64,000 nt of DNA from Lachnospiraceae bacterium (GTDB taxonomy: Bacteria; Bacillota; Clostridia; Lachnospirales; Lachnospiraceae), in assembly GCA_009774235.1 (NCBI GenBank), contig VSNJ01000001.1, positions 11,995 through 75,994 on the forward strand, given 5' to 3'. The notes under the pieces are model-generated. The model was not told the DNA's origin, searched no databases, and saw nothing but the letters and a program-made list of their open reading frames with translations. The stretch's first letter is position 1. Every line of letters starts with the position of its first letter. The position numbers and the translations under genes were made by a program. Positions 1 through 12,958 of this stretch are shown here, one piece after another.

Positions 1-2241
1 ATGAAAGAATGTCTTGGTGGTATTAATTATGATAATGATGCAAAGCTTGTACCAGGCAGGAATTATGAAAGTACAGATTTGAATATTTCTAAAAAGACAG
101 ATGTAATTCTTATTGAACAAAAGAGTGAAGATGCAGAAAATATTGAGAAACGTGTACTAGAAGCGGCATCAATAGGTGAACGTATACGTGGGATGGTACA
201 AGGGGAGAACCCTCTTTATGTAAGTGGAAAAAATGGTTACAGGCGTGCAGAATATAAAGATATTGTAATTCTTTTAAGAAGTATGAGCGGATGGTCAGAA
301 GAATTTATAGAAACTTTGGCAGATATGGGAATACCTGCATATTCTGATACAAAGACAGGATATTTTTCTGCAATAGAGGTCTGTACCGTGCTTGATTTCT
401 TACGTATTATTGATAATCCAAGACAGGATATACCTCTTGTGGCTGTACTCCGTTCTGTTATTGGAAATATAACAGATGAAGAACTTGCATGTATTGCATC
501 AGTTCCACGTACATTAAATTATATGGACGGAATACAGCTTTTTATTAAATTATATAGTGATAAAAAAGATATTAGTATAGATGAAGATTTAGAAAATAAT
601 TTTGATAAATATATTGATAAAATTCCTGCTAGTTATGAGGAAGGAAAAAAACTTGCGGATAAACTGGAGAAGTTCTGTAATATGCTTTCACGTTACCAGG
701 ATATGGCAGGGTATTCTTCTGTATATGAGATATTACAATGTATTTATAAAGAAACAGGTTATTATAATATTATGTCTGCTATGCCTGCTGGTGAAAAGCG
801 TGCAGCAAATCTTGATATTCTTTTACAGCAGTCAGTTGAATTTACAGAAAATGGGCACAGGGGAATTTTTGGATTTACACATTATATTGAAAGGCTTAAT
901 AAATCAAATATTGATTTTGGAGAGGCTTCTGTTAATGGAGAAAATACTAATGCAGTAAGGATTATGAGTATACATAAAAGTAAGGGACTCCAGTTTCCAG
1001 TTGTATTTGTAGCAGGAATGGGGAAACATTTTAACTTACAGGATGCAAGAAAGGCTACAATAATTGATGCTGATTATGGTGCAGGAGCTGATTATATTGA
1101 CCTTGAATTAAGAGTTAAACAGCCAGTTCTTATGAAGAAGTTTATGGCTAACCAGATTAAAAAGAATACCATTTCTGAGGAAATAAGGATACTTTATGTT
1201 GCACTTACACGTGCTGAAGAGAAACTGGTACTTACTGGCACGGCAGCAGGTGTTGAAAAGAAAATAGAAAAATGGAGAAATAAAAGTGGAAACCATAATA
1301 TGACATCTCTTCTAAGTGCACAGACATATTTTGACTGGATTATGCCTGTACTGCTTAATGGGGGATTTATAGCTGATATTTTGTTTAATATTATAACAGA
1401 AGGACAGAGTGATATTATAACAGAAGAAAAAGAAGGTCTTGAGAGAAGTATTGATAATTATAACCTTCTTAAGAACTGGGATACAGAGATGGTTTATAAT
1501 GAAAATATGGCTGTAGAAATACAAAGCCAGTTAGATTATAATTATCCTTACCTAAGTGAACAGCAGCTTCCAGTTAAAGTATCAGTTACTGAAATTAAAA
1601 GGCTTGCTGCCCAGAAAGCAGAGATTCTTAGTGGTGATGAAGATAGTATTATAGATTTATCTAGTTATGCTGTTGCGCCAAAAGCCCGTTTTATGAAAGA
1701 TACAAGTAAAATAACAAATACAGAAAAGGGTACATTGTACCATCTTGTAATGGAACATCTGCCATATAGTGAATTAAATGATAGTTTTGATTTTGAAAAG
1801 TTTATAGAAAGTATGTGTGACAGTGGTTATATGGAAAAGGAAGAGGCGTTAATAATTAATGCAGATAAGTTTAAGGCTTTTTATAAAAGTAGTATTTGCA
1901 GGCGTATGTGCCAGGCGCAGGTAAATGGAAGTTTAAAAAGGGAACAGCCTTTTATAATAGGGCTTCCGGCATCTGAAATTTATAGTGGGACTGGCACTGG
2001 ATGTACAGAGATTGTACTTATGCAGGGCATTATTGATGCGTTTTTTGAGGAAGATGGGGAGATTGTTCTTGTTGATTATAAAACTGATTTTGTTAAAAAG
2101 GGTGATAGTAAGAAACTTCTGGAGAAATATGGACAACAGCTGGATTATTATGCAAGGGCGCTTGAAAGTATAACTGGTAAAAGGGTTAAAGAAAAGATTA
2201 TTTATTCATTTGCACTTGGTAATGAAGTGTGTGCAGGATAA
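1..2241 (+). CDS. addA: ATP-dependent helicase/nuclease subunit A, C-terminal part (5' end outside window)
   Basis: AddA is the helicase and nuclease subunit of the AddAB complex, which resects double-strand breaks for recombination. The frame is open from base 1, so the first Met is only the window edge; about 746 residues remain of a protein usually near 1200. UvrD-type helicase motifs are visible: MSIHKSKGLQFPVVFVAG at about residue 322 and EEIRILYVALTRAEEKLVL at about 394. The C-terminal RecB-family nuclease domain shows a conserved His (GTLYHLVMEHL), the GIIDAFF and VDYKTDF metal-binding motifs and the downstream YGQQLDYYARAL motif, so the nuclease looks intact. The 2A region and nuclease order exclude UvrD or PcrA. 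addB would be expected upstream, outside the window. Confidence 0.93.
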   Translation: MKECLGGINYDNDAKLVPGRNYESTDLNISKKTDVILIEQKSEDAENIEKRVLEAASIGERIRGMVQGENPLYVSGKNGYRRAEYKDIVILLRSMSGWSEEFIETLADMGIPAYSDTKTGYFSAIEVCTVLDFLRIIDNPRQDIPLVAVLRSVIGNITDEELACIASVPRTLNYMDGIQLFIKLYSDKKDISIDEDLENNFDKYIDKIPASYEEGKKLADKLEKFCNMLSRYQDMAGYSSVYEILQCIYKETGYYNIMSAMPAGEKRAANLDILLQQSVEFTENGHRGIFGFTHYIERLNKSNIDFGEASVNGENTNAVRIMSIHKSKGLQFPVVFVAGMGKHFNLQDARKATIIDADYGAGADYIDLELRVKQPVLMKKFMANQIKKNTISEEIRILYVALTRAEEKLVLTGTAAGVEKKIEKWRNKSGNHNMTSLLSAQTYFDWIMPVLLNGGFIADILFNIITEGQSDIITEEKEGLERSIDNYNLLKNWDTEMVYNENMAVEIQSQLDYNYPYLSEQQLPVKVSVTEIKRLAAQKAEILSGDEDSIIDLSSYAVAPKARFMKDTSKITNTEKGTLYHLVMEHLPYSELNDSFDFEKFIESMCDSGYMEKEEALIINADKFKAFYKSSICRRMCQAQVNGSLKREQPFIIGLPASEIYSGTGTGCTEIVLMQGIIDAFFEEDGEIVLVDYKTDFVKKGDSKKLLEKYGQQLDYYARALESITGKRVKEKIIYSFALGNEVCAG

Positions 2242-2243
2242 AT

Positions 2244-2274
2244 AAAAAGCGGGCACTTCCAGGTCCGCTTTTTT
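2244..2274. terminator. Bidirectional terminator between addA and the minus-strand sugar locus
   Basis: AAAAAGCGG and CCGCTTTTTT form a stem with a T-run after it on each strand. It lies directly after the addA stop and overlaps the stop codon of the converging gene, so it can end transcripts from both sides. Confidence 0.8.
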
Positions 2275-3295
2275 ATTTATCTTTATTAAGAAAATCATTA
2301 ACGTTATCGCTTGTAACTTTAGAATAAGGCAGATAGGTATATTTATTGGTTATTTCTTTTTTAGATATAATTTCAACAGCCAGTTTTGCTATTGCAGCTG
2401 CCTGTCCTTCTTTATCATTGTATACAGTTCCTGCAAGTTCAAGGTCTTTTACTGCATTTAATCCAACATCAGTTCCATCTATTCCAAAAAATACAGGTAA
2501 AGCAGATTCTGTATAGTTTAATTTTTTATATGCATCAATAGCTCCAAGAGCCATATCATCATTATTTGCCAGGACAAGTTCAATATTATTCTGGTGCTGG
2601 CTTATTATATGCATCATACGGTTCTGTGCCTGTGCACGGTTCCAGTTTGCAATGCCACAACATAGCTTTTCAAGTTCAATGCCATTATTTTTTAAGGTGT
2701 CAACTGCATTTTCTGTGCGGATAATGGCATCCTGGTGGCCAGGTTCTCCTTCAAGTACTGCATACTGGATTTTTCCATCTTTGTTCCTGTCTATATTTTT
2801 ATTTGCCTGTATTGCACTCAAAGCAAGTTCTCCTTGCATTATACCAGACTGTTTTGCATCTGCCCCAACATAATAAAGCATTTCCCAACGCATCATATCT
2901 TCTGCGACGGGTTCCCTGTTAAAGAAGATAATTGGTACATTATTTTCTTTAGCAAGGTTAATAATTTCTGATGGGTCTGCCCTGTCTACAAGATTTACAC
3001 AAAGTATATTACAGCCAGCATTAATTAGTTCCTGTACCTGGTCATCCTGTGTACGTTGTGAACCAGCAGCATCCCGTATTGTCATTGTAACTTCAAAATT
3101 ATCATTTTCAAATTGGCTGAGTTTATCTTTAAGACATGTAACAAGCTGGTTAATAAATGTATCACTTTGGTTATAACATGTTATTCCAAGATAAAGTTTA
3201 TCTGGTGTATCTTGTTGTTGCTTTCCACAGGCACATAATAGTATTATAATTGTATAAAAGATAATTACTGATGTCCAAATGTTTTTAAATTTCAT
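2273..3295 (-). CDS. Galactose/glucose-binding lipoprotein (MglB-like, normal domain order)
   Basis: This is a periplasmic-binding-protein type I sugar receptor of the glucose/galactose-binding protein family, anchored outside the membrane by a lipobox (LCAC, Cys23). The ligand residues of E. coli MglB can be followed: Asp and Phe in CYNQSDTF, Asn in FFNREP, His/Asp/Arg in GHQDAIIRT, Trp in NWNRAQ, Asn/Asp in ANNDDM, Asp in GIDGTD and Asn in VYNDKEG. An EF-hand-like calcium loop (DRNKDGKIQ) is present. It is the last gene of the minus-strand cluster, 15 bp after another binding protein and behind a sensor kinase. I infer that it may feed sugar signals to the kinase or serve as an alternate transport receptor. 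It is a useful in-window control for the permuted MglB at 16272-17564. Confidence 0.85.
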   Translation of the reverse strand: MKFKNIWTSVIIFYTIIILLCACGKQQQDTPDKLYLGITCYNQSDTFINQLVTCLKDKLSQFENDNFEVTMTIRDAAGSQRTQDDQVQELINAGCNILCVNLVDRADPSEIINLAKENNVPIIFFNREPVAEDMMRWEMLYYVGADAKQSGIMQGELALSAIQANKNIDRNKDGKIQYAVLEGEPGHQDAIIRTENAVDTLKNNGIELEKLCCGIANWNRAQAQNRMMHIISQHQNNIELVLANNDDMALGAIDAYKKLNYTESALPVFFGIDGTDVGLNAVKDLELAGTVYNDKEGQAAAIAKLAVEIISKKEITNKYTYLPYSKVTSDNVNDFLNKDK

Positions 3296-3310
3296 AAAAT
3301 ACCTCTGTTT

Positions 3311-4285
3311 TTACTGGCTCATTGTGAAGATGATTTCCTGGTTCTTCTGGGAGAATAATTCATCTCTGCGTATTATTGTGTATGAAACAGTTATATCTTT
3401 CATTTTACGGAAATAATATTTAAGACTTTCTGCCGTTTCTGTTAAACTTTTATAACCTGTACTAAATTCATCAGGTACTACCAGGCATCTTATAATACCT
3501 GTATCAAGATAATAAATTGCTTCTGTAGAATGGCCTATTCCATATACAAGTGCTCCATGTAAGTTATTAGCAGCTGAATACCCGCTTGCTGTTACCAGGC
3601 TCTGGTCATCAAGGGCAATTACAATATCAACCTTTGGTTGTTTATCTAATGTATTTTCTTCTGGTTCTTTGAAAGAACCAGAAATAGTCCAGGATATTTT
3701 GGCATCTTTGTCTTTTAATACATCCTGGAATCCGTTTATTCTGTTAATAATATCTTCCTGGACAGAAGTTTCTGTAATAATTCCTAATGTTTTTCCAGTT
3801 ATATTTCCATTATAATCTTTTAATAATTCTTCTGCCAGGGATTTTCCCATAAGGTAATTGTCAGGCTCTGTAACTGGAAGCATAGATTCAGGTTTATTTT
3901 TGGATGCAGTAGTGCCTATAAGCATTACTGGAATTTTATTTTCAATTTTTTTTAAAATATTTTCAATTTTGTTATCTGGAACAGGTTTTATAATTAATGC
4001 GTCAGTTCCATTTTCTATTTCACGTTTTATTATATTGGTTTCTTCTTCTGCAGATGATATATTGCCTGTACTTACAAAAAATATTTCAGTATCCTGGTCT
4101 TCTGCTGCCATTTTAAGTCCATATTTAAATGCTGTCCATTGGTTATCATTTGAGTTTGGTACAATTACAGAAATTTTGTGTAAATCTTTTTTGCTGTTTT
4201 CCTTAAGCATAATAAAAGCCATGGCAATAACCATTACAGCCATTATGGCTTCAATAGAAATAAATAATTTTTTATTATTTTTCAT
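3311..4285 (-). CDS. Membrane-anchored periplasmic sugar-binding-protein-like receptor
   Basis: A 324-residue protein with one N-terminal membrane segment (about residues 7-26) and no lipobox Cys, followed by a type I periplasmic-binding fold of the Peripla_BP_4 kind. Typical landmarks are ISVIVPNSNDNQWTAFKYG, the IKREIENGTDALIIKPV linker, TLGIITETSVQEDIINRINGFQ and IVIALDDQSL. The ligand residues are less conserved than in the neighbouring MglB-like protein. It sits between the sensor kinase and the last binding protein. In related Firmicute loci such anchored receptors often work with YesM-type kinases, so a sensory role is more likely than transport. That role is inferred from position. 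Confidence 0.7.
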   Translation of the reverse strand: MKNNKKLFISIEAIMAVMVIAMAFIMLKENSKKDLHKISVIVPNSNDNQWTAFKYGLKMAAEDQDTEIFFVSTGNISSAEEETNIIKREIENGTDALIIKPVPDNKIENILKKIENKIPVMLIGTTASKNKPESMLPVTEPDNYLMGKSLAEELLKDYNGNITGKTLGIITETSVQEDIINRINGFQDVLKDKDAKISWTISGSFKEPEENTLDKQPKVDIVIALDDQSLVTASGYSAANNLHGALVYGIGHSTEAIYYLDTGIIRCLVVPDEFSTGYKSLTETAESLKYYFRKMKDITVSYTIIRRDELFSQKNQEIIFTMSQ

Positions 4286-4313
4286 TTATAATTATCCTAT
4301 ATTTTGTTGCTAA

Positions 4314-4468
4314 TACAATGTTTCGCAATTCCTTATACACTAAGTATCCGTTATTTATGACAGTATTGCGTTGTCATAAATCTCCATAGACCACTATGGC
4401 TCATTTCTTTGTCTTGGTCTGACATAAATGTCAAATACTTAGTATATGGGAATTAACGAAACGTTGTA
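4314..4468. repeat. 155-bp imperfect inverted repeat, MITE-like, bounded by TA
   Basis: The two ends are near-perfect inverted copies: TACAATGTTTCGCAATTCC at the left, and TACAACGTTTCGTTAATTCC when the right end is read on the minus strand. The match continues inward over ATACACTAAGTAT and TTTATGACA. The element begins and ends with TA, as expected for a Tc1/mariner or IS630 target. It fills the gap between the kinase stop and the next gene and holds no convincing ORF. Confidence 0.6.
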
Positions 4469-4476
4469 CTATGCAT

Positions 4477-6300
4477 TTATTCATTGATAAATATATTTCC
4501 TTTTTCAAGAATTTTGCTATTTTCTTCTGTATAAGGTATTGCAGGGATACATATTGAAACAGTAGTTCCTTCATCTGGTTCACTTTCAATAGTAAGTCCA
4601 TATTGTTTGCCAAATAGAATCTGGATACGGTTATTGACATTGACAAGCCCTACACCTGAACCATGTTTGTGTACACGGTTACTATCTGTAAGCAGTAGAA
4701 GCACTTCTTCTTCTGGTATGCCAGTACCATTATCTGAAACTGCAAGAATAATATTTTCATCATTCTTTTTTCCAGAGACTGTTATTTCTCCACATTCATA
4801 CATATCATTTATGCCATAATTAACTGCATTTTCAAGTATTGGCTGTAGAACTAGTTTTACAGTACAATAGGAGTATATCTCAGTTTCTATGTCAAATTTA
4901 ATGGAAAATGAATTTTTATAGCGTATTTTCTGTATATTCATATAACTTTGTGCATGTTGTAGTTCATCTTTTACACTAATTATTGTGCGTCCTTTAGAAA
5001 GGCTTATACGGAAAAGCCTGGCGAGTTCAGAAATCATAAATACTGCGTCGTCATTACGTTCCCCTTCAATCATCCAGGTAATAGAATCAAGGGCATTGTA
5101 AAGAAAGTGTGGGTTAATCTGGCTCTGAAGTGCATCAAGTTCACTTTTTCTTCTTTCATTCTGTTCCATTATAATTTTTTGCATAAGCATATCAATCTGT
5201 TCATAAGATTGTTGTATTGAATATCCAAGATGCCTGATTTCAATAGAGCCACCAATATAGATTTCTGGTTTTTCACCTGCTTCATATTCCATAACAGAAT
5301 CACTTAATTTTAAAATAGGGCTTGATATCCTGACTGAAACAACACGGTTAATAACTGCCAGCATCATTGCCATTAAAAGAATAATCATAATAATAAAGTA
5401 ACGGGTGTTAAACATGCCATGTGTAAATGTAGAATATGGAATTACACCCACAAGTTTCCATCCTGTATAACTTATTGTGCTGACAATAAGTTTACGTTGT
5501 TCCCCGTCAAAAGTTTCATCATATACACCATCTTTGTAGCTGGCAGCTTTTATACTATTTTCACTGGAAATGCCTTTGCTAATCTGTATTTGCCGCATAT
5601 GGTATATTATTTGTCCGTTTTTGTCACAAAGATAATAATACTGTCCATTATTTGATGTATTGATTTGTTTCATCATCCGTGAAATACTGGAATAATCCAT
5701 GTCAACAAGCAAGACACCAGTAATAGGTACACCATTATTTGTAAGTTCTACAACACGGCTTAATGAAATAACCCAGTAGTAACGCAGGGAAGTATCATCA
5801 AACAAATTCTGTATATGAGGGGTAGAAAAGTGCATATTTTCCATTTTTTCCATAGCTTTTTTGTACCAGTCCTGTTTTGTGACATCAGGGTCTTCTTTTT
5901 GTAGTGCGACTGGTTCTGCTGCCATCAGGCTTCCGTAGTTGTTATATATGGCAATGCTTCTTAAATTATCCCTGTTTGCTTCATATAAAAGATTCATTCC
6001 CTGCTGTATATTATCTTCTTTATTTGATAAATCACATTCTTTTATAACATTGTAATAGACAGCATCTGATATCTGCCTCATACTTACAAGATAATCTTCA
6101 AGGTTTTCTACAGTCTGTTCCATAAGTTTCTGTGTGCTTTGTATTATTTCCTGCCTGGATGAAGCAGAAAACCTTAAATATACTACAATTCCAAGAACTA
6201 ACATAATGGAAACAGATATAGCAGAGAATGCAACCATAATTGTTGATTGCATTCCTGTTGGTTTAAATTTTTTTATGTGCTGTAAAAGTTTACTTTTCAT
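4477..6300 (-). CDS. Sensor histidine kinase, YesM/LytS type
   Basis: A membrane kinase of about 607 residues: TM1 near residues 17-42, a large extracellular Cache-like sensor, TM2 near 300-320, HAMP, then a His_kinase domain with QINPHFLYNALDSITWM (phospho-acceptor His) and a HATPase domain with DNGTGIPEEE and GSGVGLVNVNNRI. I place the start at 6300 because it has GGAG ten bases upstream and overlaps the response-regulator stop by 11 bases; an upstream in-frame ATG at 6393 lies inside the regulator gene. The overlap points to translational coupling and makes the two genes a cognate pair. The ligand is probably sugar, perhaps sensed through the two binding proteins encoded downstream (inference). 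Confidence 0.9.
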   Translation of the reverse strand: MKSKLLQHIKKFKPTGMQSTIMVAFSAISVSIMLVLGIVVYLRFSASSRQEIIQSTQKLMEQTVENLEDYLVSMRQISDAVYYNVIKECDLSNKEDNIQQGMNLLYEANRDNLRSIAIYNNYGSLMAAEPVALQKEDPDVTKQDWYKKAMEKMENMHFSTPHIQNLFDDTSLRYYWVISLSRVVELTNNGVPITGVLLVDMDYSSISRMMKQINTSNNGQYYYLCDKNGQIIYHMRQIQISKGISSENSIKAASYKDGVYDETFDGEQRKLIVSTISYTGWKLVGVIPYSTFTHGMFNTRYFIIMIILLMAMMLAVINRVVSVRISSPILKLSDSVMEYEAGEKPEIYIGGSIEIRHLGYSIQQSYEQIDMLMQKIIMEQNERRKSELDALQSQINPHFLYNALDSITWMIEGERNDDAVFMISELARLFRISLSKGRTIISVKDELQHAQSYMNIQKIRYKNSFSIKFDIETEIYSYCTVKLVLQPILENAVNYGINDMYECGEITVSGKKNDENIILAVSDNGTGIPEEEVLLLLTDSNRVHKHGSGVGLVNVNNRIQILFGKQYGLTIESEPDEGTTVSICIPAIPYTEENSKILEKGNIFINE

Positions 6301-7900
6301 TTTCTGTATGCTCCGTTCTATATTTTGAAGGAGATACGCCAAAACATCTTTTAAATACATAACTAAAATAATTAGGGTCTGTGTAGCCAACATTTTTTGC
6401 TATTATATAGCTTTTTTCATTTGTTTCAAGAAGCATACACGATGCCCTGTCCATTCTGTAATCTGTTAAATAGGTTATAAATGAGTTTCCAGTCTCTTTT
6501 TTAAATATTGTAGAAAAGTAGGAATTTGATACGCCAAGTACATTGCAAACACTGTCAAGTGAAAGTTCTTCATCTGTATAATTATTATGGACATATTCCT
6601 TAGCTTTATCTACAAGGGATTGTGTTGACTTATTCCGTGCAACAATTAATTTATCATGGCAGGAAAGGCTGATACCAACAAGCCACTTTTGTAATGCATC
6701 AGGTTCTAAATCAAGAAGGCTGCCATACAATTTCTTGATGTCTGTTGAAAAATCTTCTATGTCAATGTCATTATTAATTGAAAATTTATATAATGTGCTT
6801 ATCAGTTCCATAACATAAATATGGTGCTGGTGTAAAGATTTTTTTGGAAAAAGTGTATGGTCAAGATATTTGCCAACTGCTTTTATTACATCTTTTTCAG
6901 AACCTAGCCGTATTATTTTAAAAAGGTTAGATAGTTCCATGTCGTTTGAAGGACTGGATTTATCTATTTTCTGTGGAACAATTTCTTTTATATTAATTGC
7001 CCTCGAAGCACCATAAATTACACGGTATGATACTGCTACCCTGGCACTTCTATAAGACTGTGATAATTCAAGTATATTTCTGCAGGTTTTACCAACTCCA
7101 ATAGTTACAACAGCACCAATAATACGTTTTGCATATTTACAGAACCTGTCACATTCATCTGTAAGTTCAGAAATCATGCTTTCGTTTTTTAGCTGTGGAA
7201 TTAGAACTGTATTTCCAAGGTAAGAAAAACATTTTGCCTGCCATTTTTCTGCAAGACGTTCTTTTGCCTGTTTCTGGACAGAGGTGGATAAAAGTAAAGG
7301 GTTCATGTCTTGTGGAACTGGGTTTGAAGAGGTGTGTATTACAAGGCAGCAGAAAAATGGTCCAGGAAAAGAGAGTTGGTAATCAGAAAGATATTTTGGA
7401 ATTTCGTGTTCATTAATTCTTCCTTCAATTAGTGAAGAATAGAAGTCTGCTTGTAAAAGTGGCAGTGACTCCAAATAATATTTCTGTAATATTTCTACAT
7501 TTCTTTTTTCGTTTATTTCCTGGTCAAGTTTTATCTTAAGCTGTTTAAATACATTAGTTAATTCTATGGAATTAACAGGTTTTAGTATATATTCTTCAAC
7601 TTCAAGATGTACAGCTTCTTTTGCATACTCAAATTCATCAAAGCCAGTGAAAAATAAAATTTTGGTTGCTGGAAAACCAGCTTTAATACGGTTGGAAAGC
7701 TCTATGCCATCCATATATGGCATTTTGATATCAGTCATAACAACATCAGGTTGTAATTCTTCTATTATTTCTAAAGCTTTTACTCCGTTATTAGCATATC
7801 CAATTACTGAGAAACCAAGTTCTTCCCAGTTAATTTTTTTGATAATTACTTGTATTACGTCTTCCTCATCATCTGCCAGAAGTATTGTATATTTATCCAT
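6290..7900 (-). CDS. Response regulator with AraC-type DNA-binding domain (YesN type)
   Basis: The N-terminal receiver has the acidic pair (LLADDEED, Asp10/Asp11), the phosphorylation site Asp57 in VMTDIKMPYMDG and the conserved Lys in ILKPVN. A middle region of about 280 residues links it to a C-terminal pair of AraC helix-turn-helix motifs (LSLDSVCNVLGVSNSYFSTIFKKETG and GYTDPNYFSYVFKRCFGVSP, given here as two separate motifs). Start chosen at 7900, where GGAG lies eight bases upstream; the longer frame to 7981 has no ribosome site. It most likely activates the adjacent galactoside genes, an inference from position. Confidence 0.9.
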   Translation of the reverse strand: MDKYTILLADDEEDVIQVIIKKINWEELGFSVIGYANNGVKALEIIEELQPDVVMTDIKMPYMDGIELSNRIKAGFPATKILFFTGFDEFEYAKEAVHLEVEEYILKPVNSIELTNVFKQLKIKLDQEINEKRNVEILQKYYLESLPLLQADFYSSLIEGRINEHEIPKYLSDYQLSFPGPFFCCLVIHTSSNPVPQDMNPLLLSTSVQKQAKERLAEKWQAKCFSYLGNTVLIPQLKNESMISELTDECDRFCKYAKRIIGAVVTIGVGKTCRNILELSQSYRSARVAVSYRVIYGASRAINIKEIVPQKIDKSSPSNDMELSNLFKIIRLGSEKDVIKAVGKYLDHTLFPKKSLHQHHIYVMELISTLYKFSINNDIDIEDFSTDIKKLYGSLLDLEPDALQKWLVGISLSCHDKLIVARNKSTQSLVDKAKEYVHNNYTDEELSLDSVCNVLGVSNSYFSTIFKKETGNSFITYLTDYRMDRASCMLLETNEKSYIIAKNVGYTDPNYFSYVFKRCFGVSPSKYRTEHTENEK

Positions 7901-7984
7901 ATTCCTATCTCCATATATATGAATTACTGGATTAGTTTTTATAATTATATCAAAACCATTGATAAAAGTAAATAAATGCATTAT

Positions 7985-8030
7985 ATAAAAACAGCAGCCA
8001 CTGTTTTTTCCAGATAACTGCTGTTTTCAT
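7985..8030 (-). terminator. Terminator after the beta-galactosidase gene
   Basis: AAAACAGCAG (7988-7997) and CTGCTGTTTT (8018-8027) form a perfect 10-bp stem. On the minus strand the stem is followed by TTTTTATAT. It separates the beta-galactosidase from the response-regulator gene, which then needs its own promoter in 7901-7984. Confidence 0.75.
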
Positions 8031-8072
8031 TATATAGTTTTTCAAGAGGTTTTCTTATGTATTTTATATGGG

Positions 8073-12731
<4,659 letters not shown>

Positions 12732-12767
12732 TTACATATAATTTATCTTACTTTAACCTTACTATTT

Positions 12768-12797
12768 AAGTCCCGCCACTTAATAAGTGGGGGACTT
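12768..12797. repeat. Inverted repeat between mglC and the beta-galactosidase gene
   Basis: AAGTCCCGCCACTT and AAGTGGGGGACTT pair with one bulged G around a 3-base loop. There is no clear T-run after it on the minus strand, so it could be a weak terminator, a regulatory hairpin or the end of a decayed insertion sequence. The rest of 12636-12958 holds the leader of the beta-galactosidase gene (AGGAGG at about 12645-12650) and no gene. Confidence 0.5.
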
Positions 12798-12904
12798 GTA
12801 TATTTTAGAGGGTGTATAAACTTTTGCTGGAAGCCCAGGCAGGTTATTTTTTTAATTCCCTCCTTTCATGCCTGTTGTTCCAGGTAAGATAATTGTATTA
12901 AATC

Positions 12905-12927
12905 TCTTTAATAAAAAACATTAAAGA
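12905..12927 (-). terminator. AT-rich hairpin after mglC
   Basis: TCTTTAAT and ATTAAAGA form an 8-bp stem with a 7-base loop about 30 bases after the mglC stop. It is AT-only apart from one pair and lacks a strong T-run, so it would be at best a partial terminator. Confidence 0.35.
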
Positions 12928-12958
12928 AGACATACAAAGATAGCTTGCAAGATAAGTT

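Noticed and set aside
1..3. ATG at the first base as a true start of addA
   Set aside because: The family is about 450 residues longer at the N-terminus; this Met is internal and marks only the window edge.
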